The translations under genes were made by a program, and so were the position numbers. Shown piece after piece: positions 33,261 to 46,094 of a DNA stretch of 64,000 nt (positions are counted from its first letter, which is position 1; every line of letters starts with the position of its first letter). A model generated the notes under the pieces. The model did no database searches, was not told the DNA's origin, and saw only the letters and a program-made list of their open reading frames with translations. This DNA is from Tillus elongatus (taxonomy: Eukaryota; Arthropoda; Insecta; Coleoptera; Cleridae), in the NCBI GenBank assembly GCA_964006375.1, contig OZ023267.1:38969753-39033752 (forward strand). The letters run 5' to 3'.

Positions 33261-34060
33261 GCAACAATTTCTTCCGGAACATTAACCTAATGGGGCTAGT
33301 TAAAAAACCTGCCCAGGAGATTTACAAAAGAAAGACTCGTACTATCATTGACCAAATGATGTCAAACTTTTTAAGATATCGCTCAGATATGTACAGGATG
33401 TTCAAATGCAATGCTTGTCATTGGCACCTCAGAAACAAAGTTTGTTAAGACTTGGAGACTACTTATCTGGCTTCAATGTTCGGTTTCATTTCTGTATTTG
33501 AGGGACGTATCCAGCGCGTAATCTAACTGGAGCAAGCGGTCATTCTGAATTCTTGATGTACTAAGATTTTCTTCAACGTTTCTGTGACTAGTTTCGCTGC
33601 TTGATAGAAGTCAGATAAGTAGTTTCCAAGCATGTTTGTAATATGGACCAGTTTCACCAAGTAAGGGCAAAAACAATCAATGGAAAATTTATTAAGCAGG
33701 AGCCAAGTTGCTTATTTTAGTGCTCAATAACTTGACACCAAGAGATCTGACCTGGGACACTTCGCTTCTGAAATATCCTGATCACTTGGTATTAAGAGAG
33801 GTATATACAAAATTCCCAAATCAATATTATCTAATCATAAGAACGGCAGAGGAAGAGGTATTAAAAGTAAAAGCTTATGAAGAATGACCGATATTCCAAT
33901 AAAATCAGAAACGATAATTGAAAAAGTATAAAGGCTTCGGAAAATCGGGTTTTGGTCGGTCAAGAGGTGAGGTTTTTAAAATGGATGGACAGTTTGTTAA
34001 ATCATGTGGTTTGAAAGCACGGTTTAAGAACGAAAAAGATTATTATTGTTATTATTATAA
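33261..34060. other. Unassigned DNA
   Basis: No recognisable gene; the frames at 33215-33448 and 33918-34154 lack known domains and run into repeats. Confidence 0.45.
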
Positions 34061-34327
34061 TAGCAAATATGTTTCTTTAATACAAGCAGGCGTCAATCTG
34101 ATTACTAGTATAACCTATATAGTAGACACAATGTACCATATTTTACCAAAATAACTTATTGTTTGAAAATGTACAAAAATTTTCCGAAAAATAAACTTAA
34201 AATATTTCCGAGAAAACTAATTTCCTATCCAACGAACAACGAATTTCAGGTTAATAGCAAATTAAGTTATTGAAACTTGAAGCATTTAATGAAAATTCGC
34301 TACCAAAACGAACTTATTGCGTCTCGA
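34061..34327. mobile_element. GGACGCAGC-family MITE, left end missing
   Basis: From TAGCAAATATGTTTCTTTAA to ACTTATTGCGTCTCG. The left terminus is absent. Confidence 0.65.
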
Positions 34328-34366
34328 TTTTTTTTATCCATCATACTTCGACAAAAAATTAGGGTT

Positions 34367-34585
34367 GTTACCGGTATAGCCTATATAGTAGAAAAAATGT
34401 ACCATCTTTTATCAAAATAACTTATTGCTTGAAAACGTACAAAAATTTTCCGAAAATAAACTTTAAATGTTTCCCAGAAAACTGGTTTCCTAGCCAACAA
34501 ACCTTAGGTTAATAGCAAATTGAGATATTGAAATTAAAAGAATTTAATGATAAATCGCTACCAAAAAGCACCTGCTGCGTCTCGA
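34367..34585. mobile_element. GGACGCAGC-family MITE, truncated tandem copy
   Basis: Starts mid-element at TTACCGGTATAGCCTATATA and ends CACCTGCTGCGTCTCG. It lies in the same orientation just after another truncated copy. Confidence 0.65.

Positions 34586-35638
<1,053 letters not shown>

Positions 35639-35722
<84 letters not shown>
35639..35722. repeat. (TA)n microsatellite
   Basis: About 84 bp of uninterrupted TA. Confidence 0.95.
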
Positions 35723-35727
<5 letters not shown>

Positions 35728-36118
35728 AATAAATAAATTAAATACTTCTTACCAAAACAATCACGTATTTTAATAAAATGAACGGTACGGGCGGTTTTAG
35801 GGACTATGACTTCGGCAGACCTAAATCATATTCTGAACTCGTATTCTGGACTCAAATACTCAAGTGCCCTGCCTCCCGGTGGGCCATCTTATATATCGTA
35901 TAAAATGGGTATCCTTTTTTAGTTCTAGAAGTTTTGTTCTCCTTATTTAACTCGCAAAGTTCGTAAAAAATTTTAAATATAAATTAGACAATTTTCATAC
36001 TTTTACCGGTGTAATCTAAATGATAAAACTCCGATGTTTGTTTTATCGAATTATTCATGATTGAAATTACATTTAATACGGATTTTAGTGAATTTTCTTT
36101 TAAAAAAAATACTAATGA

Positions 36119-36120
<2 letters not shown>
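35723..36120. other. Unassigned DNA ending in a foldback-family hairpin
   Basis: No gene. Near 36084-36120 TTTTAGTGAATTTTCTTTTA is followed by AATACTAATGAGG, the family's terminal hairpin, with the TA tract starting straight after GAGG. Confidence 0.5.
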
Positions 36121-36206
<86 letters not shown>

Positions 36207-36210
36207 GTAT
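36121..36210. repeat. (TA)n microsatellite with a GTAT-rich end
   Basis: TA tract to 36194, then four GTAT units. The right flank is CACACCGATAACTTAAAAAA. Confidence 0.95.
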
Positions 36211-36450
36211 CACACCGATAACTTAAAAAATAATGGGCCGATTTTGATCAAATTTGGTGAGTACCTTCCTTTTGTAAGTGGCTTGGATAAATTTGTTAGC
36301 CAGGAAAATCTGCTTAGTTGAAATAGATAAAACAAGGATTTGTTTTAATTAGACAGACGGATTCGCCCAGTCAGTGTCAGTTCTGAGCTGACCTTAAATG
36401 TATGGAATTTCGACCACGAAATTATAATGCATGTTTTTAAGAAAATAAAT
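36211..36450 (+). repeat. Composite repeat, partial copy
   Basis: CACACCGATAACTTAAAAAA, TGGGCCGATTTTGATC and GTGGCTTGGATAAATTTGTT match the left arm of the 52-kb foldback element, ending after CAGGAAAATCTG. Confidence 0.65.
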
Positions 36451-36736
36451 TCGGGACTCGTTATGGTAGCGAATTTTTATTGAATGCCACAAATTTGAAT
36501 AGCTCAATTTGCTATTAACCTATAAGATTCGTTGGCCAGGAAACTAGTTTTTTCGGGAACATTTTAAGTTTATTTTTGAAAAATTTTGTTACATATTCAA
36601 ACAATAAAGTTATTTGGATAAAATATGGTACATTGTTTCTATTATATATGTTATACTGGAAAACAAATTTGATGTCTGATTTCTTTAAAAAAAAACATGT
36701 TTAATTCACTATCATAACGCACTTGCTGCGTCTAGA
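36451..36736. mobile_element. GGACGCAGC-family MITE
   Basis: Left end has a small deletion (TCGGGACTCGTTATGGTAGC). The right end is ACGCACTTGCTGCGTCTAGA. Non-coding. Confidence 0.7.
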
Positions 36737-37486
36737 CTTTTTCGTTTTACACAGATGTCTTTAGAATATTTATTTATTAAAAATATCAATGAAGAGAATT
36801 GTCGGTGTTGTGTTACGGGAGCGAAATTATTTTTATTGAACCGAAACGGGAATTTCGTTACAGATCTACTGCTGCTCTGTGCATCACGTGCCTGTAAACA
36901 TAGAAATCAGAATTAGCAGAAGAAGCAGGAGAGAAAGCACAAGTAACTGCAATACAAATTCCATCAAGTCGAATTATTCCGCTGTATGGGATCAAAGAAA
37001 AAGATGAATTTCTTCCAATCTGACAGTGGCGGGTGTTCCATTAATCACATTAGCGGGGTTGTTTACTAGAGTAATTCCCTTTGTGACGGTTGTACATTAT
37101 TAGCGCTGGGGGAGGCATTCATTTGTATTTGTTAGTTTCGGAGCATATTGACGGGGTCAGAACAGAACAGAGCAGCAGTCACGGCAAGAGGCAACGGCAA
37201 GAACATAGAAGCATGCCGCTGTAGTTTGATATGCAGATCAGAGCGCCTCATGAGACCGGGGCTCTGCTTCGTGATTCTCACTTGTCCTCAGCTTATGCAT
37301 CAATTAATTTTGATGTAATTTATGGACTATGCTATGCGTTCACTTCAACTAGCCTAATTAGAAAGGTGGTCGAAGAATTATTGCCCCTTAAATGACACTA
37401 AGTGGACACCTTTAAGTGTTAGTTTGATCTTGTCTTTGTGATATTGATATAAATAGAATCTAATTCTGAGGCTTTTAGTATATATA
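36737..37486. other. Unassigned DNA
   Basis: More balanced base composition than its surroundings around 36840-37300, but I see no open frame or repeat that identifies it. Confidence 0.4.
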
Positions 37487-37754
37487 CACATCGGAAAAGT
37501 CTAGGGATATTTTTAAATAACACAAAAAAGGGAACAAATTTACTTTAGAATCGGTCAACTTGCACTCACTTGTATGTATGTAATGAATTACTCAATATAA
37601 AACCATCTGTTGTTACGAAAAAGTTAAAATGATATCAAAATTGATAAGCCCGATATATTATAAAAGTAGAATTTTCATATGCACCGTTGCATTTAGTTTA
37701 GAATTCAGTCATTCTTCACTTTTAGTAGCTTTATTTAAAATATTGTGTTTTACC

Positions 37755-38757
37755 ATGGAACGGTGACATTTGTCTTTAGACGAAATGAATCGAGCAGTAG
37801 ATCTTCTTCAAGTGGGCATGTGGCAGAATGAAGTAGCTAAGCGGATCGGTGTTTCCCAAAGTGTGATAAGTTGTTTATGGAGGCGTTTTAGATAAACTGG
37901 CAGTCCGGCCGAGCAACATCCAGAACGAGGACGCTTTACGTCGGCAGGTCAGGATAGATTTTTTGTTTAACTGTCAGAAGGCAATCTACAATTACGGCAC
38001 CTGAATTGGTTACGACTCTGCAAAGGACGCATAAAGCAACCATTAGCCTAGATACTGTAAGAAATCGTCTTCACCTCTCTAGTAGACGTACACTCAGATG
38101 TCCACCTATTTCCAGAAGCAATCGCGCTGGAAGATTGGGCTGGTGTCAAAATTATCTGAATTGGTCTGCAAATAACTGTGCTACAGTTTTACTCACAAAC
38201 AGATCTAGGTTTGGTTTCCATCCGGATTCTCGTCGAATAAGGATGTGGAGACGATCTGGAAATGCGGTACGCTTGAGACATATTCATGGAAGTGTACACA
38301 TACAGAGGTGGTACAATAATGGCATGGGGCGGAATGATTATTGGCGGCAGAACCGAACTGATTTTTCTAAATCGCTTCCTAACAGATCAGCTCTAGCTGG
38401 ATACCATTTTTCAACCCATCGTGCATCCATTTGCAGGCGACGCTGATCAAAACTTGCGCCTAATGCACGATAATGCCTATCCACATACTGCACGGATCGT
38501 AACCAACTGGTTGGATAACGCGGGAATTGAAGTTTTACCATGGCCAGCACAATCATCGGACCGGAATCCGATAGAGCATATCTGGAATATGCTTCAGCGA
38601 AGAACTACTCCACATATGGACAACATCCACAATGCATTTACATTCCAGGAGCTTCTGACAGCAGAGTGGGCACGTTTACCCTTGACAATCTCATTTTGTC
38701 CATGAGCAATAGATGTAGAGCTGTAATTACTCAACGTGGAGGTCATACTTTGTATTA
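37755..38757 (+). pseudogene. Tc1-like transposase, decayed
   Basis: After ATGGAACGG and an immediate stop, the frame gives LSLDEMNRAVDLLQVGMWQN and EVAKRIGVSQSVISCLWRRF, the paired helix-turn-helix DNA-binding domain. The frame at 38006-38446 continues with LQRTHKATISLDTVRNRLHL. The first catalytic site reads LLTNRSRF, with Asn where the family has Asp. The second is LMHDNAYPHTARIVTNWLDN near 38465, and the acidic partner lies in QSSDRNPIEHIWNMLQRR. A tail ends near 38757. Multiple frameshifts and stops plus the Asp-to-Asn change make it inactive. The function would have been cut-and-paste transposition at TA sites. Confidence 0.8.
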
Positions 38758-38814
38758 AACTTTTTTCTCACATGCTCGGAAGTTTTTGAAATATTCATAA
38801 AATATTATCTTTCA

Positions 38815-38817
<3 letters not shown>

Positions 38818-38885
<68 letters not shown>
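38818..38885. repeat. (TA)n microsatellite inside the Tc1-like element
   Basis: About 68 bp of TA repeats after TTTCAGTG, between the transposase relic and the right TIR. Confidence 0.95.
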
Positions 38886-38887
<2 letters not shown>

Positions 38888-39052
38888 TTTAACAATCTTC
38901 TAGGTTTTTTGTATAAAGCATTTCATTTTATATAATATTTAACAGTTACTTATACCACTTACACCATACATTTTTTGTTTTCTTCTTAAAACATATCAAG
39001 AAAAAAATACGTGCATTTTTAAAAATATCCCTAGACTTTTCCGTTGTGTGTA

Positions 39053-40599
<1,547 letters not shown>

Positions 40600-40600
<1 letters not shown>

Positions 40601-40775
40601 TGGTTACTGCAGAAAGTTTAAAATACTATTTGGTATTTATCCAAGATAAAATCTGTTTATCTAAGTTTTCCATAAATATGTTAGCTAATGAAGGAGAGAA
40701 CGGTGTATCTATAGGAAGGCCTTTGTTTTGCATATAAATTTAATTACTAAATTAAAAATAGTTTTGATTTATAAG
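40600..40775 (-). pseudogene. Penelope-like reverse transcriptase fragment
   Basis: On the minus strand one frame reads MQNKGLPIDTPFSPSLANIF then MENLDKQILSW, matching the Q-x2-G-x-P-(M/I)-x-(S/T)-P-x-S-P-x-L-A-N-I-F-M block of Penelope-like reverse transcriptases. The conserved glycine-serine pair after P is changed to D-T. It lacks the YxDD motif and all other domains. No termini were found. It is a second, more divergent Penelope lineage than the copies at 12-14 kb. Confidence 0.6.
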
Positions 40776-41459
40776 TTCCCTAAAATATTCGGTATTTCTT
40801 GCCTTTACATGCCACTGGCGTTATTTTATAGTACAATGCGTTTCAATAAAGGCAAGCATTCTCTGGGAGGTGTTTCAGATTACATGCCACCTGAAACAAA
40901 ACTCATAAAGGTAAGCAGCCCTAAATTTTTGTGGCTGTAGATTTTTATACAAAACATTTTTTAACATTGTGGTTTGGTGCAGAAATCAAGATGGTATATT
41001 AACATGTTAGCCATACAGAAGTAAACTAATTACTCAATTTTATTAATAACGTTTATACAAATAGTAAATTTGCTTCAGAAGAGGAAGTATAAATATATTA
41101 GAAAAAACTTAAATCGACTTTTCAATTTACCGAAAACTTACTTACCGCAAGCGCAACTATGCCACATGATTCATGTCACTATTTTCTACAACAAACAGAA
41201 ATTTAAGACCTTGCTAAACACGGCTTTTGCAACAATTGTTGTCTATAACCTGCATTTTAATAATTTCCTTAAAAAATTATCACCAGTTTTGACGTTTCAA
41301 ATCGTCGCCTTAGTGCTTTTGGAAGAGATACTATAAAAAACTTAGGTATTATATTTTTGGTATTTGACATTTGTTCGCTAAAAAAATTAAATTTTAGTCG
41401 GTAATATCCAATATATTTCGTTAAAAACTTTTAACATTTTGGTCTTATACCCTTTTTAG
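40776..41459. other. Unassigned DNA
   Basis: The 88-codon plus-strand frame at 41070-41336 is basic and tyrosine-rich but unrecognised. No repeat terminus identified. Confidence 0.4.
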
Positions 41460-41729
41460 CGAAGTTTTGACACTCCAGTGCGACAAAATTTTCTTATTGC
41501 ACATAATTTTTTCTCCCGTCTTGACATATAGCTCACGTTGTATGGAACTAACTTCCGTACCAAGTTTGGTTACAACAGATGTGTTATTTACTGCACATTT
41601 CCAAAACAAAATCCAAAGTTTTTTCGAAAATTTTAACCAGATTTCCTTGGCTAACGAACTCATCCAATCCATTTACCAAAGTAACATACATGCGAAGTTT
41701 CACGAAAAACGGTTCACTGTTATATTATA
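41460..41729. repeat. Non-coding repeat related to the 63-kb repeat
   Basis: GGCTAACGAACTCATCCAAT, ACCAAAGTAACATACATGCG and AAGTTTCACGAAAAACGG follow the order of the sequence at 63150-63240 (TATCGAACTCATCCAAGC, CCAAGTTTCATAAAAATGGG). The 124-codon frame across it is a product of this repeat, not a gene. Confidence 0.5.
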
Positions 41730-42522
41730 CACGAGAAAGGCGCCAAAATTTGTCGGCCTGACATGGATCCAGGGCATCGCAGCGTGTCAAAATTTGGTAA
41801 GACGACGTTGGTTAAGGCTTGTTAGCCATGGAAAAAGCTAAAATGGATTTTATGTTAATTATTTTTCTTATAACTAAGACATGCTCATCACAATGTCAGA
41901 AGTCACGAAAATTGAATATAGAGCTGTTATTAAATTGCTGACTCGAGAATGTGTTAAACCTCAAAGCATGACAGATCGACTGGATGGAGTGAACCGGGGA
42001 AATTCTCCGTCTTATTCTGTAGTAAAGGATTGGTTAAAACTGTTAAGAATGGGGCGAGAATCCTTGAAATATACCCCAAGAACAGGAGGGTTGGTGGGAG
42101 TGGTGACGGACAACAAGATTGTCCTTGTTGAGGATCTCGTCTTAAGAGATCGACGTTTGAAAGCAAAGGAATTATCAAAAATTTCAGAGCTTTTAGATAC
42201 AAGCGTTTGAGGAACCCTTCACGAACATTTAGGCATGGACAAAGTTAGTGTAAAGTGACTACGAAACATCTTTCAGGAGTTCAGCGCCAGCGTCATGTTA
42301 AAAGTGCCCGATCATCTTTGGACCTCTGTGGAGAAAACCCTGTGGACGTGTTGAGGAGAATTGTCAAAGGGGATGAAACTACAGTTCTTTACTATGATCC
42401 TTTGTGCAAAACGGTGTCGATGAAATGGAGGCGTAAAGGTGGAGCACCGCCAAGAAACTTCAAGGCTTGTCAGTCTACAAAAAAGTGAGGTTACGATTTT
42501 TTTTGGGATTGTGAGGACATTC

Positions 42523-42536
42523 TTTTGATAGACTTT
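42523..42536. repeat. Target-site duplication left of the SINE
   Basis: TTTTGATAGACTTT, repeated exactly at 43000-43013. Confidence 0.85.
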
Positions 42537-42999
42537 GTGTGTGTGTGTTTTTTTTTTAACGTCGGCCTATTTTCGCGACTGAGGCCAACCACCGACGTCA
42601 AGGAGCAGTTTCACGTCACTATCCTGGAAATTTTGCCGAACCCCCGCCTTTCTGTAAGATTTTTAACATCGGTCTATTTCCACGACTATGGCCAATCACC
42701 GACGCCAGGGAGCAGTTGCACCACACTATCCTGGAAATCATGCCGGACCCCTACCTTTCTGTGAGGAGGGTAGGGATGTTTAACGTGCCCAACATCGCAT
42801 GGACACGGGACCGACGGCTTTACGTCCCCTCTGAAGGGCGGAACGCGCAGACATTCAACTTGCTCAAATACAATGTCAAAACCTCGGTTGATGTTAATTT
42901 TACAGTTTGTACTGAAAAAGTGAAAGGAGTACCCTGGGAACGAACCCAGTACCCTTCGATTCAGAGGCACACGTTCTTACCCCTGAACCACCGAGGTTT
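42537..42999 (-). mobile_element. tRNA-derived SINE inserted in the mariner transposase
   Basis: On the minus strand it starts CCTCGGTGGTTCAGGGGTAA, giving an A-box-like region, then CTGGGTTCGTTCCCAGG, a B-box-like T-arm. A body with GGGCACGTTAAACATCCC follows, and it ends in an A-run and a CA-repeat tail at 42537. The 14-bp flanking duplication proves retroposition. Part of the 3' body (about 110 bp, 42560-42667) is a tandem duplicate of the adjacent segment. A second copy enters the window at 63733. Confidence 0.8.
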
Positions 43000-43013
43000 T
43001 TTTGATAGACTTT
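43000..43013. repeat. Target-site duplication right of the SINE
   Basis: TTTTGATAGACTTT, exact copy of 42523-42536. Confidence 0.85.
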
Positions 43014-43377
43014 AAAGAACGCAACACAACAATCAACGGGTCATATTATATAACACACCTGTATAAATTGCGACACAAAACTCTGAAGAGAAAACGCGGG
43101 AAAATAACCGGAGGCGTGAGTTTGTTCCATGACAATGCCCCCGGCACACTGCTGGAAATTTGAAAAATGATCTTCGCGGACGCCATGTAAGAGGTAAGAG
43201 CTGCAGTTTGGGCACATTTTGAGACCAATATTTTTAGCGGTGTAGACTTGTTGCTGAAACTATATAATAACTGCATTGATGTCAGGAGGGGAATAAACTG
43301 AAAAATAAAATTTTAATGTGAGTTTACGTCGTTTCTTTTATAGTCAGGCCGGAAATGTTTGGCGCTTACCAGAATTA

Positions 43378-43546
43378 AAACATATTTAGTCACATGGACC
43401 TAGCATATGGGTTCCAGGAGTTTTCAAAATTCAAAAGTCGTGATCTTTTGGAAAATACGTCATTTGATTTAAAGTAAATAAAAGGAATTTGGAATTGAAA
43501 GAGTTTTTTACAGGACAATATGTTTAATTGTTAACCCTACGCCCAC

Positions 43547-43550
<4 letters not shown>
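43378..43550. repeat. Composite-family edge before a TA tract
   Basis: GACCTAGCATATGGGTTCCA, TTCAAAATTCAAAAGTCG and a CACCTAA word right at the TA tract. Confidence 0.5.

Positions 43551-43611
<61 letters not shown>
43551..43611. repeat. (TA)n microsatellite with inverted flanks
   Basis: About 60 bp of TA between CACCTAA on the left and TTAGGTG on the right, so the flanks form an inverted repeat around the tract. Confidence 0.95.
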
Positions 43612-43614
<3 letters not shown>

Positions 43615-44160
43615 GTGTCACACCTATAACTAAAAACTAATGAACCGATTTTGATAAAACTTTGTGAGTACCTTCCTTTAGCAAGTGGCTTGGATAAGGT
43701 TTTCCCGGAAAATTTTGTATTTTATTTCTAAAAAAATTCATATTTCCGGAAATAACAAAGCGAGGGAAACCAAATTTGGTACTCGTATTTGTATTATAAA
43801 GAGTGAACCATGTACCAAAATCTAGGTCTTTAAGTTTAAGGACAAAAAAGTTACGGGCAGCTAAAGCAACAAATTTTGGAGTTTTCCTCAAAACGTCAAA
43901 CTCGCAATTTAAAACGTCAAAATTGGCAATGGTTAGGCAAATAACGTGAAACAAATACGGATTTTAAAAAGAAAATGTTGCAAGCAGAGTGTTCTGCAAA
44001 CCCTTAAGTTTCATATTCAACCGTCATTTCGCTTCATTTTACTAAAATATTTACAGGAAATTCATTTCAAATAGACCCTTTCTCTGATGCTTTGGATGTC
44101 GGTTTAGTTAAGTTGATGTTTTCGTTGTAGGTTTACTGAAGTTTATGGTTTAACGGTCTA
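43612..44160 (+). repeat. Composite repeat, long copy
   Basis: TCACACCTATAACTAAAAAC, CCGATTTTGATAAAACTTTG, AAGTGGCTTGGATAAGG, CTCAAAACGTCAAACTCGCA and TTTTACTAAAATATTTACAG occur in the order seen in the left arm at 52.6-53.1 kb. Confidence 0.7.
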
Positions 44161-44985
44161 TAAATTTTTTTTAGCTAATATTCGTAGAACAAATTCGTTA
44201 ATACATTTTTGCATTTTTTATCGAAATATGATGCGTTTGTAAGAAAAAAATTTGAACGCAGTAAGTGCGTTTTGGTAGCGAATTTTCGGTAAATTTGCAG
44301 TTTAGCTCCCGAAGGCTTTTCAAAAAACTGTTTTCAGAAACCTGTCTAGGGCCCAACCTGGATTCACAAACCCCCAAAAAATGTCTTGTTCACCCAAGGA
44401 AGTTACGGGACCAGGAGTGAGTTGGGGTGTAATTTTTTTGTAGCTAATTTTTTAGAAAAAATTCGCTAATGCATTTTTGCATTTTTTATCGAAATATGAT
44501 GCGTTTGTAAGAAAAAAATATGGACGCAGTAAGTGCGTTTTGGTAGCGAATTTTCGGTAATTTTGCAGTTTAGCTCCCGAACGCTTTTCAAAAAACTGTT
44601 TTCAAAAACTTGCCTAGGGCCCCCTTGGATCCACAAACCCCAAGAAAAATTTCTTGTTCACACCCCACAAGGAAGTTGCGGGACCAGGAGTGAGTAGGGG
44701 TGTATAATTTTTTTTGCCAATTTTCGTAGAACAAAATCGTTAATGCATTTTTGCATTTTTTATCGAAATATGATGCGTTTGTAAGAACAAAAAAGCTGGA
44801 GGCAGTAAGTGCGTTTTGGTAGCGAATTTTCGGTAAATTTGCAGTTTAGCTCCCGAACGCTTTTAAAAAAACTGTTTTTAGAGACTTGCCTAGCCCCCCC
44901 TGGATCCACAAACCCCAAGAAAAATTTCTTGTTCACACACCCCAAGGAAGTTACGGGACCAGGAGTGAGTAGTGGTGCTGGGCGG
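44161..44985 (+). repeat. Three ~270-bp tandem units
   Basis: CATTTTTTATCGAAATATGA recurs at 44212, 44480 and 44754. Each is followed by ATGCGTTTGTAAGAA, GCAGTAAGTGCGTTTTGGTA, CAGTTTAGCTCCCGAA and ACAAGAAATTT-type or ACAAACCCC phrases, ending GGGACCAGGAGTGAGT. The units contain a diverged MITE terminus. No coding function. Confidence 0.8.
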
Positions 44986-45660
44986 GATAGGTAGCAAAAA
45001 GGAAATATGAGCAGAAAATTCGAATAAGACGGGCTTGAAAGCTGTCTTCTTCACATCTTGAAGCCATATCCCCCTTAAACCCTGCCTGTCCCGCACAGCA
45101 CCCCTATCCCCCCAGGTGCCGTAACTTCCTCGGCGGGTAGGAACAAGACATTTTTCTTGTGTTTTATGCAGTGTGGGTGGTTGTATGCACGCGAGGAGGA
45201 AGGAAAATCCCCACGACGAAGCAGCCACCCACACACCGCCCCACCACCCCGCCCCTGCCAGAAGTCGAACCGGGGGGTCCTGCTTCGTCGTAGGCACCCC
45301 CCCTCGTGTGCATACAACCACCCTAGCTGCATAAACTACAAGAAAAACTTCCTGTTCATACCCCCCAAGAAAGCTACGTGACCTGGGGCAAATAGGGGTT
45401 CTGTGCGGGGTAGGCAGGGTTTAATGGGGATATGGCTTCAAATAGACAACTTTCAAGCAGTTTTCTCGGCATTTTCTGCTCATATTTCCTTTTTACTACC
45501 TACCCCGCCCAGCACCCCTATTCACTCCCAGTCCCGTAACCTCCTTGGGGGATGTGAACAAGAAATTTTTCTTGTGGTTTGTGCATCCAGGTGAGATCCT
45601 AGTAATGTTTCTGAAAACAATTTTTTGAAAAGCGTTCTGGAGCTAATCTGCCAATTTACC
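44265..45660. repeat. Large imperfect palindrome with a GC-rich centre
   Basis: The left arm (44265-45230) and right arm (about 45270-45660) are inverted. TGGTTGTATGCACGCGAGG at 45179 matches the reverse complement of CTCGTGTGCATACAACCA at 45304, and GATATGGCTTCAAATAG at 45429 matches inverted text near 45060. The centre is markedly GC-rich. Long frames here (for example 44890-45321 minus) are products of the palindrome, not genes. Confidence 0.7.
45240..45330 (-). other. tRNA-like (SINE head) sequence at the palindrome centre
   Basis: On the minus strand GTGGTTGTATGCACACGAGG is followed by GCCTACGACGAAGCAGGACC and CCCCCGGTTCGACTTCTGGC, resembling a tRNA-derived head with anticodon-loop-like and B-box (GGTTCGA) segments. 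No acceptor pairing is seen. It could be part of another SINE family. Confidence 0.4.
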
Positions 45661-45915
45661 GAATTTTCATTAAATCCTTCAAATTTCAATAACTCAATTT
45701 GCTATTAACGTAAGCTTTGTTCGTTAGAAAACCAACATTTAAGTTTATTATCTGAAAATTTTTGTATATTTTCAAACTATAAGTAATTTTGATAAAATAT
45801 AGTACATTGTTTCTACTACATAGGCTATACCGGTAATCAGATTGATGCCAGCGCGCATTTGCTATTAAAAACATGTTTATGGAAATTCACTTCCATAACA
45901 CATTTGCTGCATCCA
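45655..45915. mobile_element. GGACGCAGC-family MITE, left end replaced
   Basis: CCGAATTTTCATTAAATCC to ACATTTGCTGCATCCATAC. The left terminus is fused to the palindrome above. Confidence 0.6.
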
Positions 45916-45924
45916 TACTTTTGA

Positions 45925-46094
45925 AAAATGTTTATATATTTTCAAACAATAAAGTTATTTAGATGTAATATGGTACATTGTTTCTACTATATAGGCAACC
46001 AAGTTTGATGCCCGCTTTCATCAAAGAAAGACATTTGCTATTGAAAATATTTTAAAGAAAATTCGCTACCATAACGCACTTGCTGCGTCCAGAC
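45925..46094. mobile_element. GGACGCAGC-family MITE, right half
   Basis: TTTCAAACAATAAAGTTATT to ACGCACTTGCTGCGTCCAG. It lies directly after another truncated copy in the same orientation. Confidence 0.6.

Larger units (their letters stand above)
37487..39050 (+). mobile_element. Tc1-like DNA transposon, decayed
   Basis: Left end CACATCGGAAAAGTCTAGGG and reverse-complemented right end CACACAACGGAAAAGTCTAG continue together through GATATTTTTAAA. Both are flanked by TA (37485-37486 and 39051-39052). One transposase relic lies inside, and a (TA)n tract sits between the gene and the right end. Confidence 0.8.
41881..43230 (+). pseudogene. mariner transposase, frameshifted and split
   Basis: The frame 41881-42210 encodes the N-terminal helix-turn-helix region (VTKIEYRAVIKLLTREC, VVKDWLKLLRMGRESL) and ends DTSV before a stop. 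HLGMDKVSVK follows in frame, then in other frames come KGMKLQFFTMILCAKR with its neighbouring frame reading GDETTVLYYDP (first catalytic Asp) and MKWRRKGGAPPRNFKACQST. Beyond the SINE, NTTINGSYY and GGVSLFHDNAPGT contain the second Asp, followed by decayed C-terminal sequence. Many stops and the SINE make it inactive. Confidence 0.75.
41730..43375 (+). mobile_element. mariner element interrupted by a SINE
   Basis: The left end has GCGCCAAAATTTGTCGGCCTGAC, read inward, and the right end has its diverged inverse (AGCGCCAAACATTTCCGGCC). TA is found at the outer edges (41728-41729 and 43376-43377). Without the 463-bp SINE and one target-site copy the element would be about 1.17 kb, a normal mariner size. 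Confidence 0.7.

Noticed and set aside
36840..37300. More balanced base composition considered as a host exon
   Set aside because: No open frame of useful length with splice-like borders on either strand.
44890..45321. 143-codon minus-strand frame with proline/glycine-rich content
   Set aside because: It lies within a palindrome and tandem repeat; the inverted arm gives similar frames, so this is a repeat artefact.
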